The notes beneath the pieces are model-generated. The model was not told the origin of the DNA and ran no database searches. It was given only the letters and a program-made list of their open reading frames with translations. The position numbers and the translations under genes were made by a program. From CAWFGW01 sp963849955 (lineage in GTDB: Bacteria > Bacteroidota > Bacteroidia > Cytophagales > JAAEPT01), in contig CAWKJU010000009.1 of assembly GCA_963849955.1 (NCBI GenBank), forward strand, positions 372,001 to 436,000: a stretch of DNA of 64,000 nucleotides, given 5' to 3'. Of this stretch, positions 37,376 to 46,023 are shown piece by piece (positions within the stretch are counted from its first letter, which is position 1; each line of letters starts with the position of its first letter).

Positions 37376-37615
37376 ATGAAATCAAAAGGAACAGCGTACT
37401 TATTGTGGTTTGTCAGCATTTTTGGCTGGTTAGGCTTTCATCATTTCTACCTAGGAAAAATCGGAAAAGGAATTATTTGGATTTTAACTGGGGGAGTTTT
37501 TGGGATAGGTTCATTGATCGATTTGTTCACTATTGGAGGTGCTGTTGAAACCTATAACACAAAGTCCGAACTTAAAACCATTAGAACGTCAACAATGGCT
37601 AATGCCGCTAAATAA
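37376..37615 (+). CDS. TM2-domain protein (cassette 7)
   Basis: 79 residues. Two transmembrane helices with the TM2 signature: GTAYLLWFVSIFGWLGFHHFYLGK, then GKGIIWILTGGVFGIGSLIDLF. Bacterial TM2 proteins are small inner-membrane proteins of unknown role. The same domain starts the next gene, 50 bp downstream, at >80% identity by eye, which points to a recent tandem duplication. Confidence 0.88.
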   Translation: MKSKGTAYLLWFVSIFGWLGFHHFYLGKIGKGIIWILTGGVFGIGSLIDLFTIGGAVETYNTKSELKTIRTSTMANAAK

Positions 37616-37664
37616 ATTATTAGGGCGATCTACGGTCGCCTTAAATTTTAAACTTTTATGATTT

Positions 37665-39173
37665 ATGAAATCGAAAGGAACAGCGTACTTATTATGGTTT
37701 ATTAGCATTTTCGGTTGGTTAGGTTTCCACCATTTCTACCTAGGGAAAATCGGAAAAGGGATTGTTTGGTTTTTAACAGGAGGTGTTTTTGGGATAGGTT
37801 CTTTAATAGATCTATTTACTTTGGGAAGTGCTGTTGATAACTGCAATACAAACAAAGAATTAAAAACAATTAGAAAAGCAACGCAAGCAAATCTGGAATT
37901 GAAAAGTACAGGAAAAATAAATCCCAGTTATTCACAAAATGAGGAAACAGGAAAATCTGATGAAACAAATAGAAATTCAAATACCCCATCAGTAGTAGAC
38001 TCTAGTGATAATAAGCAACTATCTGAATTAGATAATAATAAAGAATCAACTTTCATCAGTTTTATCAAAAGCAACAAGCACAGTGTACTTAAGATTGGGA
38101 TTTCTTTATTCGTGATTCTCGGTATTGGTTTGGGGATTCTAGAATTATTAAAGCCAGACTTTTCTGATCCATTAATCGTAATCAAAAGATATGACCAATA
38201 TGCTCGTGAACGAGACCTTAAAAACAAATACGAACACATAACTTCAAATAGTCAATCTTCATATGAAGATTTCTCCGAATTCATTGACTCACATGGTGGG
38301 ACTGACCCTTTTGTCTATGAATTGATTTCGTTAGATATTAAGAGTATACCGACCGATGACACATTACAATACAAACATTATCAGATAACTAGATACGGAG
38401 TATATGACAAAAAAGACACCTCTCGTTTCATATACGATCGTTTTCTAAATAATGAAAATGGAGATTGGAAAGTAATCAGGGATGATTGGAGTCTTACTGA
38501 ATCCAAAAAATATTTTGACTTGGGTGATTTTGAATCTGCTAAAGGTAGATGTTATGAGGCAATTAAAATAAATCCTTATTCAGCAGAAGCTCACGACAGA
38601 CTCGTTTGGTCATACTTAAGAGATATCAATAAACCAGATTATTGGACTGATACTGCTCTTTATCACATTGGAAAAATCTTACAACTTGATTCATCAAATA
38701 GCAGAACATATAACACTATTGGTGCATTTTATAATTACACTGGCAATAATGAAATGGCTATCGAAAATTTCATTAAAGCTGTTGCATTCACGGATGATTC
38801 AAATTCAATATCAAATTTTTACTCAAACACAGTTTCTTGTTTCATAAACCTTAAAAAACTGGCTAAGGCAGAGTCATACATTGATAAAAGTTTGAAATTT
38901 AATCCTAACTCTAGATTTGGATGGCAGATGTATGGTGATTTGCATCTTACGAAGAATCATTACAAGTCAGCTTATAATAAATACAAAAAAGCATTAAGTC
39001 TTGTTGAACATGATACGGGTTTAGATAATCATACTTTAATATCTCTATATGGTAAATATGCAATAGTTTGTAAAAAATTAGGGTACAAAAAGGAATCACA
39101 AGAATATGTACTTAAATGTGTTAGGGTATACCCTAATCACGACCATCCAATTTTTAATGAACTTAACCTTTAA
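37665..39173 (+). CDS. TM2-domain plus TPR protein (cassette 7)
   Basis: 502 residues. TM2 domain at 1-65, polar linker, a further TM helix near 143-162 (VLKIGISLFVILGIGLGIL), a DUF4878-like segment (VIKRYDQYARERDLKNKYEH), then TPR repeats from ~285 to the end (SAEAHDRLVWSYLRD, SRTYNTIGAFYNYTGNNEMAIENFIKA). Membrane-anchored with a scaffold-type domain. Role unknown. It probably arose by fusing a copy of the upstream TM2 gene to a TPR protein. Confidence 0.78.
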   Translation: MKSKGTAYLLWFISIFGWLGFHHFYLGKIGKGIVWFLTGGVFGIGSLIDLFTLGSAVDNCNTNKELKTIRKATQANLELKSTGKINPSYSQNEETGKSDETNRNSNTPSVVDSSDNKQLSELDNNKESTFISFIKSNKHSVLKIGISLFVILGIGLGILELLKPDFSDPLIVIKRYDQYARERDLKNKYEHITSNSQSSYEDFSEFIDSHGGTDPFVYELISLDIKSIPTDDTLQYKHYQITRYGVYDKKDTSRFIYDRFLNNENGDWKVIRDDWSLTESKKYFDLGDFESAKGRCYEAIKINPYSAEAHDRLVWSYLRDINKPDYWTDTALYHIGKILQLDSSNSRTYNTIGAFYNYTGNNEMAIENFIKAVAFTDDSNSISNFYSNTVSCFINLKKLAKAESYIDKSLKFNPNSRFGWQMYGDLHLTKNHYKSAYNKYKKALSLVEHDTGLDNHTLISLYGKYAIVCKKLGYKKESQEYVLKCVRVYPNHDHPIFNELNL

Positions 39174-39176
39174 GAA

Positions 39177-39359
39177 ATGATTAGACCTAACGACAGAGTC
39201 CGATTTGTTGATAATGAAAAAGATAAAAAATATGGTGTTCTTACAGTATTTAGCGTGAAAAATGGTTTTGCCCTTGTGGCAAAAGGTGATTATGCAAACT
39301 TGGGAGACCATAAAATGACAGTTGAATTAGTAGAACTAAAAAAAGAAAAATACCCATAA
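39177..39359 (+). CDS. Small beta-barrel-like protein (cassette 7)
   Basis: 60 residues, MIRPNDRVRFVDNEKDKKYG.... It starts 3 bp after the TPR gene stop and its TAA lies inside the left box of attC-like site 7. The pattern (RVRFV...YGVLTVFSV.NGFALVAKGD) resembles SH3/KOW-like barrels. Family not recognised. Confidence 0.55.
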   Translation: MIRPNDRVRFVDNEKDKKYGVLTVFSVKNGFALVAKGDYANLGDHKMTVELVELKKEKYP

Positions 39360-39549
39360 CACTCTGTATATTTCATGGCTGGTTATTGGTTTTCGAGACT
39401 TTGGTTCTTCGTAGAAATCCCGTCAATCTGCAAGATTGACTAGCTTTGGAGGGCAAATTTAGCAAGTCAATCTTGCAGATTGACTCGGTGGTAAACCGAA
39501 ACTTTAGTACATTTAAATCAGCCACGAAAACATACAGTGAACGTTGCCA
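39351..39549 (+). repeat. attC-like site 7 (cassette 7)
   Basis: Left box TACCCATAAC is the exact reverse complement of cassette start GTTATGGGTA (37246). Right box GTTGCCA at 39543; spacer 182 bp. Inner arms GTCAATCTGCAAGATTGAC and reverse complement, shared with sites 14, 15, 18. Confidence 0.9.
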
Positions 39550-39613
39550 GTAATGGTAGAAAAACATAGCGGAAAGAAAAATACTCTCGAAAAAAAATTA
39601 ATTTGGGACAAAA

Positions 39614-40738
39614 TTGAAAAACATACTTTTAATAATATTTCTACTTGGATTGATAAATTCTGTAAACGGACAAATTGAAATAAGCATTCTGACTTGTTCG
39701 CCTGGAAAAGAAGTTTATTCCGTATTCGGCCATACAGCAATTAGGGTTTTTGATAAAGAAAACAACATAGATGAAGTATATAATTTTGGTATGTTCGATT
39801 TTGACACACCAAATTTTGAATACAAATACTTAAAGGGAAAATTGGAATACTTTAGAGGTGTTGAAAAAACAGACAACTTCATTAAAATCTATACTTACGA
39901 AGAAAGATTGATAACCGAACAAGTTTTGAACCTTAATGAATATGAAAAAAATGAAATCATAGATAGGCTCAAATTTCTACACAGACCAGAGAACAAATTT
40001 TATCTTTATTCTTTCTTAGAAAAAAACTGCTCAACCGAAACCCGAGATTTATTAAGTTACATTGGAATAGATTTTAAAAAACAAGAACTCGAAAAATCAA
40101 ATCGAACATTAATCAATTCCTATCTTAAAGAAATGCCTTGGCTAAAGTTGGGAATAAATTTGGTGCTAGGTAAATCATTGGACAAAAATTCAACTCGCAA
40201 CCAAAGTATGTTTCTACCTGACTATCTGAAAAAGGAAATCGATAATGCAACACTCAACGGTAAAAAAATAGTGAAAAACGAACAAAATCTAAACTCAACT
40301 CAGAACAGTTATAGGTTTAATTTCCAGCGGATACTCTCACCCTTGCTATTATTTTCACTTATAGCATTAATGACATTCTTTTGGTTTCCAGTGCAAGCGC
40401 GATTAATCACCTGCCTTTTAATTAGTATTACAGGTTTATTTATCCTTGCCTTGTGGATATTTTCCGGACACGAAGAAGTAAAGAACAACTTAAATATTAT
40501 TTGGTGTAACCCATTGTATTTTATATACATACCATTATTCATACAAAACAAGAGCAACAGAATATTGAGTTATGTATTGTTGGGAACAGTAGTAAGTTCA
40601 GTTTTGATGTGGGTTTTTAAAATGCAGATTTTTGATATCTCAATAATACCAATTTTAGCCATTTTGGGAGTCCTAAACTTTAAAGAAATCCAAAAAGCAA
40701 ATAGAATTAATAATTCGGTTGAATTTCAAAAAATATGA
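39614..40738 (+). CDS. DUF4105 (Lnb N-terminal periplasmic-type) membrane protein (cassette 8)
   Basis: 374 residues from a TTG start (no ATG is available). Signal peptide MKNILLIIFLLGLINSVNGQ, then the DUF4105 region with typical TCSPGKEVYSVFGHTAIRV, YNFGMFDF and a conserved EKNCSTETRDLL Cys. The C-terminus has about four TM helices. DUF4105 proteins carry a papain-like fold with Cys and His, so a periplasmic hydrolase is possible; substrate unknown. Confidence 0.82.
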   Translation: MKNILLIIFLLGLINSVNGQIEISILTCSPGKEVYSVFGHTAIRVFDKENNIDEVYNFGMFDFDTPNFEYKYLKGKLEYFRGVEKTDNFIKIYTYEERLITEQVLNLNEYEKNEIIDRLKFLHRPENKFYLYSFLEKNCSTETRDLLSYIGIDFKKQELEKSNRTLINSYLKEMPWLKLGINLVLGKSLDKNSTRNQSMFLPDYLKKEIDNATLNGKKIVKNEQNLNSTQNSYRFNFQRILSPLLLFSLIALMTFFWFPVQARLITCLLISITGLFILALWIFSGHEEVKNNLNIIWCNPLYFIYIPLFIQNKSNRILSYVLLGTVVSSVLMWVFKMQIFDISIIPILAILGVLNFKEIQKANRINNSVEFQKI

Positions 40739-40756
40739 ACGGAATAGAAAAACCAC

Positions 40757-40891
40757 TACTGGCAACATCGGTTATGGCTAATGCGGGCTTATTGAGTAAA
40801 AATGAGGATATTGCAAAAAATAAACGTAAGTGCGGACAGACAAGAACGGAGCTTCGAAATCCGCACTAGCCATAGCCGAGGACCGTTGTGC
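40757..40891 (+). repeat. attC-like site 8 (cassette 8), short class
   Basis: Left box TACTGGCAAC is the exact reverse complement of cassette start GTTGCCAGTA (39543). Right box GTTGTGC at 40885; spacer 118 bp. Outer stem GGTTATGGCTAATGCGGG / CCGCACTAGCCATAGCC. Confidence 0.88.
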
Positions 40892-40914
40892 GTCACCCTA
40901 AAAACCCACCGCAC

Positions 40915-40976
40915 ATTTAGCACATTTGGTTTTTCCGACACTCAAAGCCAACGCTAAAAAACCAAAAGAGCTAAAT
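40915..40976. repeat. 5' hairpin module of cassette 9
   Basis: ATTTAGC..CATTTGGTTTTT pairs with AAAAACCAAAAGAGCTAAAT. Closely matches the module of cassette 1. Confidence 0.65.
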
Positions 40977-41012
40977 CACCCACCGCTGACAAAGAAGAAT
41001 TGTTAAAAACTA

Positions 41013-41055
41013 TAATTAAGTATTTGCTTAAATAAGAAAACTATTTGTATTTTTG
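41013..41055 (+). promoter_or_regulatory. Promoter/operator of the merA operon
   Basis: TAATTAAG-TATTTG-CTTAAATA (41013-41034) is almost identical to the operator of cassette 5. The TTG inside it (41024) is followed 21 bp later by TATTTTTG (41048-41055), a fair -7 box. The ATG is 30 bp farther on. Confidence 0.7.
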
Positions 41056-41085
41056 CTGCGTTATTAAATCCTAAACAAGGAAATT

Positions 41086-41463
41086 ATGGAAAACAATCAA
41101 TCGTGTCTCCGTGTGTTTGCCGACAAGGTTCAAATAGACAATTGTAGAGAAATACTTCAAACCAACGACAAGGCATTCAGTCAACTGAGTGGACTTTTAG
41201 CATTGGCAGGAAACGAAGTAAGGTTAAAAATCTTATTTCTCTTAGAAGAAGAAAACGAACTTTGTCCTTGCGACCTTTCAGACATTCTCGGAATGAGCAT
41301 CCCTGCCGTTTCGCAACACCTCAGAAAACTAAAAGACGGAAACGTCATTGAAGGTAGAAGAGAAGGACAAACCATTTTCTACTCTTTGAAACAGGAGCAA
41401 CTTACTTTACTTCGTCCATTTTTTAAACACATCATAAACAATTCAAAAAAGGAAACAGTATGA
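41086..41463 (+). CDS. ArsR/SmtB-family repressor of the mer operon (cassette 9)
   Basis: 125 residues with the winged-helix core LLALAGNEVRLKILFLLEEENELCPCDLSDILGMSIPAVSQHLRKL and a metal-binding CPC motif where the cassette 5 paralogue has CVC. It is close to that paralogue throughout. It overlaps merTP by 4 bp and lies behind the shared operator, so it probably senses Hg(II) and controls this operon, replacing the MerR of proteobacterial mer systems. Confidence 0.88.
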   Translation: MENNQSCLRVFADKVQIDNCREILQTNDKAFSQLSGLLALAGNEVRLKILFLLEEENELCPCDLSDILGMSIPAVSQHLRKLKDGNVIEGRREGQTIFYSLKQEQLTLLRPFFKHIINNSKKETV

Positions 41464-42065
41464 ACAAGAAAAACAACAGACTTGTCGGAGCGGGTGTGCT
41501 TTCGGCAGTAGCAGCATCACTTTGCTGCATTACACCTGTATTGGCTCTTATTTCAGGAGCTTCAGGAGTGGCATCTACCTTTTCATGGATGGAACCAGCA
41601 AGACCTTATCTAATCGGTATCACCGTTTTGGTATTGGGCTTTGCTTGGTATCAGAAACTCAAACCACGAACAGCCGAAGAAATCCAATGTGATTGCGAAG
41701 AAGACGAAAAAAAACCCTTTATGCAGACCAAAACATTCTTGGGAATTGTAACCGTGTTTGCAGCCTTGATGCTCGCTTTTCCAAACTATGCACACATTTT
41801 CTATCCTTCAAACGACAACAAGGAAGTTGTAATCGTCAATGCTTCTGACATCCAAACGGTAACTTTTGATGTAAAAGGAATGACTTGCAATGGTTGTGCT
41901 TCACACGTAGAAAATGATGTGAACAAATTGCCAGGCATTGTTAAGGTAGATGCGATTTATGAAGAAGCGATTGCCAAAGTAGAATTTGACCAAACCAAAG
42001 TGAGTATCGCTCAAATTGAAGAAGCCATCAACGGTACAGGTTACAAAGTGGTTGGCAAGAAATAG
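41460..42065 (+). CDS. merTP: MerTP mercuric transport protein (cassette 9)
   Basis: 201 residues. MerT-like helices with ASLCCITPVLALISGASG, a Cys-containing cytoplasmic loop (QCDCEEDEKK), then a C-terminal HMA domain (GMTCNGCASHVENDV). Nearly collinear with the cassette 5 MerTP. It imports Hg(II) for reduction by MerA. Coupled to the regulator by a 4-bp overlap. Confidence 0.88.
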   Translation: MNKKNNRLVGAGVLSAVAASLCCITPVLALISGASGVASTFSWMEPARPYLIGITVLVLGFAWYQKLKPRTAEEIQCDCEEDEKKPFMQTKTFLGIVTVFAALMLAFPNYAHIFYPSNDNKEVVIVNASDIQTVTFDVKGMTCNGCASHVENDVNKLPGIVKVDAIYEEAIAKVEFDQTKVSIAQIEEAINGTGYKVVGKK

Positions 42066-42112
42066 TATTTTTTTGCCTTTTGTATTTAAGAACTTAATTA
42101 AATAATTACACA

Positions 42113-42472
42113 ATGAAAAAGAATTTAATTCTATTGAGTGCTTTGTTCCTAATTGGAATTGCTCAGCTCAATGCACAATGTTGCAAACCGACTGACAATA
42201 AAGCACAAACAGCAAATACAACACAGCAAGAAGGTAAGACCCTGCAACTGAAAATCACGGGAATGACTTGTGCAGGTTGTTCCAACCATATTTCAAATGC
42301 CCTCAAAGAAGTGGACGGCATTATTGAACACAAAGTGGAATATCCGGGCGATTTGGCAACCATCCAATACGACCCAAAGAAAACAAATCCTGACGCTATC
42401 ATCAAGGTTATTGAGCAGACAGGCTATAAAGCCGAAATCATTAAGGAAAATCAAAAAGAGAAATCATTATGA
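42113..42472 (+). CDS. MerP-like periplasmic mercury-binding protein (cassette 9)
   Basis: 119 residues. Signal peptide MKKNLILLSALFLIGIAQLNAQ followed at once by a Cys pair (QCCKP) and then an HMA domain (LQLKITGMTCAGCSNHISNAL). Collects Hg(II) in the periplasm and hands it to MerTP. Overlaps merA by 4 bp. Confidence 0.85.
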   Translation: MKKNLILLSALFLIGIAQLNAQCCKPTDNKAQTANTTQQEGKTLQLKITGMTCAGCSNHISNALKEVDGIIEHKVEYPGDLATIQYDPKKTNPDAIIKVIEQTGYKAEIIKENQKEKSL

Positions 42473-44121
42473 ACAAAGAAATAATAAAACTTGACATCAT
42501 AGGAATGACCTGCGACCATTGTGCAACAGGCATTGAAAAATTACTTTCCAAAAATGAAGGTGTAAAAGAAGCTAATGTGAGCTATCCAAAAGCTACTTGC
42601 GAATGTTCTTTTGACCCTACCAAAACCAGCAAAGAAGAAATCATTAATACCATCAACGGCACAAAAAACTATCGTGTAAAAAGTGAAATCCCTGATAATG
42701 GAAACAGGGGAATTAATCAATTTGATTTAATCATTATCGGTGGCGGTTCGGCTGCATTTTCGGCAGCAATCAAAGCCGAAAGTTTAGGATTATCGACCTT
42801 AATGGTAAACGGTGGTTTGGACTTTGGCGGTACTTGTGTCAACGTGGGTTGTGTGCCTTCTAAAAATCTTATTCGTGCAGGCGAGTCGGCTTATCACGCT
42901 ACACATTCCAACTTTGAAGGCATCAAGCCAAAAGGAGTTGATATTGATTTCGCTCAAATCATCAAAGACAAGAAAAAATTAGTAGCCACACTTCAAGAGA
43001 AAAAATATATGGATGTGGTAAGCGATTTTGAAAACCTGACTATGCTAAAAGGTTGGGCAAAATTCAAAGACAACAAAACCATTTTGGTTGATGGCAAGGA
43101 ATACAAAGCCTTCAAATTTTTAATTGCTGCGGGAGCTACGACCAACATTCCGACTATTGAAGGATTGGACAAAATTGACTACTTGACCAACGTTTCCCTT
43201 TTCGACTTGGAAGAAAAACCCGAAAGCTTGACCATTATGGGAGCAGGTTACATAGGTTTGGAAATTGCAATGGCGTACAATCGTTTAGGCGTTAAAGTCC
43301 GAATCATTGAATTTACCGACCGTGTTCTACGGACACAAACCCCAGACATCAGTGAAGCATTGGAAACCCAAATGCGAAAAGAAGGCATTGAAATCTTACC
43401 TAATTTCAGAGCCGTGAAATTCGAGAAACAAGCGAATGAAACCATCATTCACTGTAAATGTCCTGACGGTTCATTTACGCAAATTATAGAAAAAGGTAAG
43501 GTAGTAATTGCCACAGGCACAAAAGCCAATACAAGCCAATTAGGGTTAGATAACATTGGTTTGGAACTCACCAAAAGCGGACATATCGCTGTGAATGAAA
43601 AAATGGAAACCAATCTACCTAACATTTACGCAGCAGGTGACGTAACCAACACCCCTGCATTTGTTTATACAGCCGCTTTTGAAGGTAAAATTGCCGTTGA
43701 AAATGCGTTCTCAGGAACAGATAATAAAGCCGATTATTCTTCTTTACCTTGGGTGGTGTTTACTGACCCACAAATTGCAGGGGCAGGTTTAGATGAAGCA
43801 CAGGCAGAATCAAAAGGCATTCCGTTTGAAGTGTCAAAATTGGAATTGAAAGACGTACCGAGAGCCATAGCAGCCAACGACACAAGGGGTTTCATCAAAC
43901 TCATTCGTAACTCGGAAACTGACAAACTTATAGGTGCAAGAGTAGTCGCACCCGAAGGTGGAGAACTCATACAACAATTAAGTATGGCAATCAAATACGG
44001 AATAATGGTGAAAGACTTAGCAGACAGTTTCTACCCTTATTTGACTTTGGGAGAAGGTATAAAATTAGCAGCAATAACTTTCGGAAAAGACGTATCAAAA
44101 TTAAGTTGCTGTGCCAGTTAA
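42469..44121 (+). CDS. merA: Mercuric reductase MerA (cassette 9)
   Basis: 550 residues. N-terminal HMA domain with C15-DHC18, then the FAD/NAD(P)H disulfide reductase core: FAD motif IIGGGSAAFSAAIKA, redox pair C123-VNVG-C128 (GGTCVNVGCVPSK), NAD motif TIMGAGYIGLEIA, and the MerA-specific vicinal pair C547-C548 at the C-terminus (LSCCAS). All residues for Hg(II) to Hg(0) reduction are present. Terminal gene of a complete mercury-resistance operon contained in one cassette. Confidence 0.95.
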   Translation: MNKEIIKLDIIGMTCDHCATGIEKLLSKNEGVKEANVSYPKATCECSFDPTKTSKEEIINTINGTKNYRVKSEIPDNGNRGINQFDLIIIGGGSAAFSAAIKAESLGLSTLMVNGGLDFGGTCVNVGCVPSKNLIRAGESAYHATHSNFEGIKPKGVDIDFAQIIKDKKKLVATLQEKKYMDVVSDFENLTMLKGWAKFKDNKTILVDGKEYKAFKFLIAAGATTNIPTIEGLDKIDYLTNVSLFDLEEKPESLTIMGAGYIGLEIAMAYNRLGVKVRIIEFTDRVLRTQTPDISEALETQMRKEGIEILPNFRAVKFEKQANETIIHCKCPDGSFTQIIEKGKVVIATGTKANTSQLGLDNIGLELTKSGHIAVNEKMETNLPNIYAAGDVTNTPAFVYTAAFEGKIAVENAFSGTDNKADYSSLPWVVFTDPQIAGAGLDEAQAESKGIPFEVSKLELKDVPRAIAANDTRGFIKLIRNSETDKLIGARVVAPEGGELIQQLSMAIKYGIMVKDLADSFYPYLTLGEGIKLAAITFGKDVSKLSCCAS

Positions 44122-44132
44122 TCCGCCCCAAA

Positions 44133-44194
44133 GGCACACACTCTTGCAAGTCGCACCAGCCAACGCTTGACCAAAACTTGCAAGAGAGAGTGCC
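44133..44194. repeat. 3' hairpin module of cassette 9
   Basis: GGCACACACTCTTGCAAGT pairs with ACTTGCAAGAGAGAGTGCC. Homologous in position and core (CAAGTCGC ... CCAAAACTTG) to the modules of cassettes 1 and 5. Confidence 0.65.
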
Positions 44195-44256
44195 TTCCCT
44201 ACCCCAAAAAATCCTACCTTTGAAAATTGACTAAACCGACTGAAAATAAAGGGCGA

Positions 44257-44389
44257 ACGCACAACATTGTGTATAAGCAATAGCGGGTGAAGTGGTAAAA
44301 TCAAGGTCTGTGCTTTTAATAAGCTTTGTGCTAAACTGAAAGGTTTGTACTTTCAAATCCGCTACTGCTCATACACGAAACCGTTAGCA
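44257..44389 (+). repeat. attC-like site 9 (cassette 9), short class
   Basis: Left box ACGCACAAC matches cassette start GTTGTGCGT (40885). Right box GTTAGCA at 44383; spacer 117 bp. Outer stem GTGTATAAGCAATAGCGGG is the same as site 5. Confidence 0.88.
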
Positions 44390-44398
44390 ACAAGAAAA

Positions 44399-45775
44399 GT
44401 GAATGTTATTATAAGCACTATATTATTTTTTTTATCAACTTTTAGTTTCTGTCAAAACTTGTCAGTTAACGAACAATTGACTGACCTATATGAACTTAAA
44501 GAAAACCTATATTCAGTACACCCTTGTCTATACAGATTTACAACTAAGATTAAACTTGACTCTCTTTTTAATGAAATAGAATACGGATTAAATCAACCCT
44601 GTTCAAATGTTGAATTCAGTAATAAAATAGCTCCAATATTCAGTCAGATAAAAGATGCTCATACTTGGCAAAGACCTCCGCAATCAAAAACATCGAACCT
44701 AAAAATACCTATTGACATTAAAATCATATCGGGGGAAATTTACATCAAAAACAATATTAGCACAAATTCTAAAATTAAAAGAGGACAAAAAGTCTTATCA
44801 ATTAACAATGAACCCAGTGACTCAATTCTAATTCGATTAATGAGTCAATTAAGTACCGATGGAGGAATACAATCTACTAAAACTAGAGTAATTGAAGAAT
44901 GGTTTAGACACATCTATACTGCAGATAACTCAAAATCTGTTAAAATTAAACTTACTAATGAGAAAAAGACTTTTGAAACAAAAATCGATTTAATAGAATC
45001 AACTAAAATCGACTCAATCCGCTTAATAAAACATTTAAACACAGAAGATAAATTATCTAAACCATATTATGATTTTAAAATAAACAATGGAATAGGTTTT
45101 TTAAAGATCGTACACTTCGCACCTATTTCTTGGGCTGATTACACAACATTTCTTGATGAGTCAATCAATGAGCTTAACCGAAATAAAATATCAGACTTAG
45201 TGATTGATTTGAGATGGAATATTGGAGGCCCTAGAGATTATCCAATTTTTCTGTATTCCAAAATAACTGACAAGCCATTCGACTATCTAGATTACCTAAT
45301 CACTAGAAAATCAACAATTGATGCTAACATTCCATTTGATTCAACAAAAACTTTCGAGTTTGTAAATAATGACACTTATAAAGTAACCAAAGGAGCAAGA
45401 GGAATCGGATTACAAGAACCACACTCATCGAACTATACAGGAAACATATACCTTTTAGTAGATGGACAATCAAACTCTTCATCTTCACAAATAGCATCAC
45501 TTATAAAATCTAATAAACGAGGAATTATTATTGGTGAAGAAACTGGAGGAATCTATTCTGGAGGCACTGGTGAATACCATCTAAATTTCACGCTAAAAAA
45601 CTCAAAAGTATCTATTCAAATCCCTAGATATCAAATTGTTCTTTCTGTGGATGAATCATTAAATGACTTAAATAAAGGAACAAAACCTGACTACCCAATT
45701 GTAGAAAGTATCGAGAGTTTCGATAACAATGTAGATTTATTCATATTGAAAGCTATTGAGCTGATTAACCAGTAA
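44399..45775 (+). CDS. Secreted S41-family peptidase (cassette 10)
   Basis: About 458 residues from a GTG start at 44399, chosen because it begins a signal peptide (VNVIISTILFFLSTFSFCQ) just after the cassette boundary; the upstream ATG at 44345 lies inside the previous attC-like site. S41 features: LSDLVIDLRWNIGGP (tail-specific protease motif) and LVDGQSNSSSSQIASLI with the nucleophile Ser, later GEETGG. Predicted periplasmic or outer-membrane peptidase of the C-terminal processing class; substrate unknown. Confidence 0.85.
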   Translation: MNVIISTILFFLSTFSFCQNLSVNEQLTDLYELKENLYSVHPCLYRFTTKIKLDSLFNEIEYGLNQPCSNVEFSNKIAPIFSQIKDAHTWQRPPQSKTSNLKIPIDIKIISGEIYIKNNISTNSKIKRGQKVLSINNEPSDSILIRLMSQLSTDGGIQSTKTRVIEEWFRHIYTADNSKSVKIKLTNEKKTFETKIDLIESTKIDSIRLIKHLNTEDKLSKPYYDFKINNGIGFLKIVHFAPISWADYTTFLDESINELNRNKISDLVIDLRWNIGGPRDYPIFLYSKITDKPFDYLDYLITRKSTIDANIPFDSTKTFEFVNNDTYKVTKGARGIGLQEPHSSNYTGNIYLLVDGQSNSSSSQIASLIKSNKRGIIIGEETGGIYSGGTGEYHLNFTLKNSKVSIQIPRYQIVLSVDESLNDLNKGTKPDYPIVESIESFDNNVDLFILKAIELINQ

Positions 45776-45778
45776 AAT

Positions 45779-45976
45779 GTTGCTAACAAGGTACATAAAA
45801 TCATAGCTTGGTTAGTGGGTTTGGGTAGTTCGGTGCTTTGTGGAGGCTGCGCCAATCTTGCAGATTGGCACGTACGGTCGGAAAAATTTACGAGCCAATC
45901 TGCAAGATTGGCTTGGTGGTAAACCGAATCTTCTTTACTTTTAGACAAGCTACGATTTATGTACGCAGCGTTATAG
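45779..45976 (+). repeat. attC-like site 10 (cassette 10)
   Basis: Left box GTTGCTAAC matches cassette start GTTAGCAAC (44383). Right box at 45970; spacer 182 bp. Near-identical to site 4; the outer stem GTACATAAAATCATAGCTTG pairs with CAAGCTACGATTTATGTAC leaving one unpaired A, like the extrahelical bases of integron attC. Confidence 0.9.
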
Positions 45977-46023
45977 GCAAGCGTACTCCGTCCTAAATAA
46001 AAAGGCTACATAATTGACAGAAT

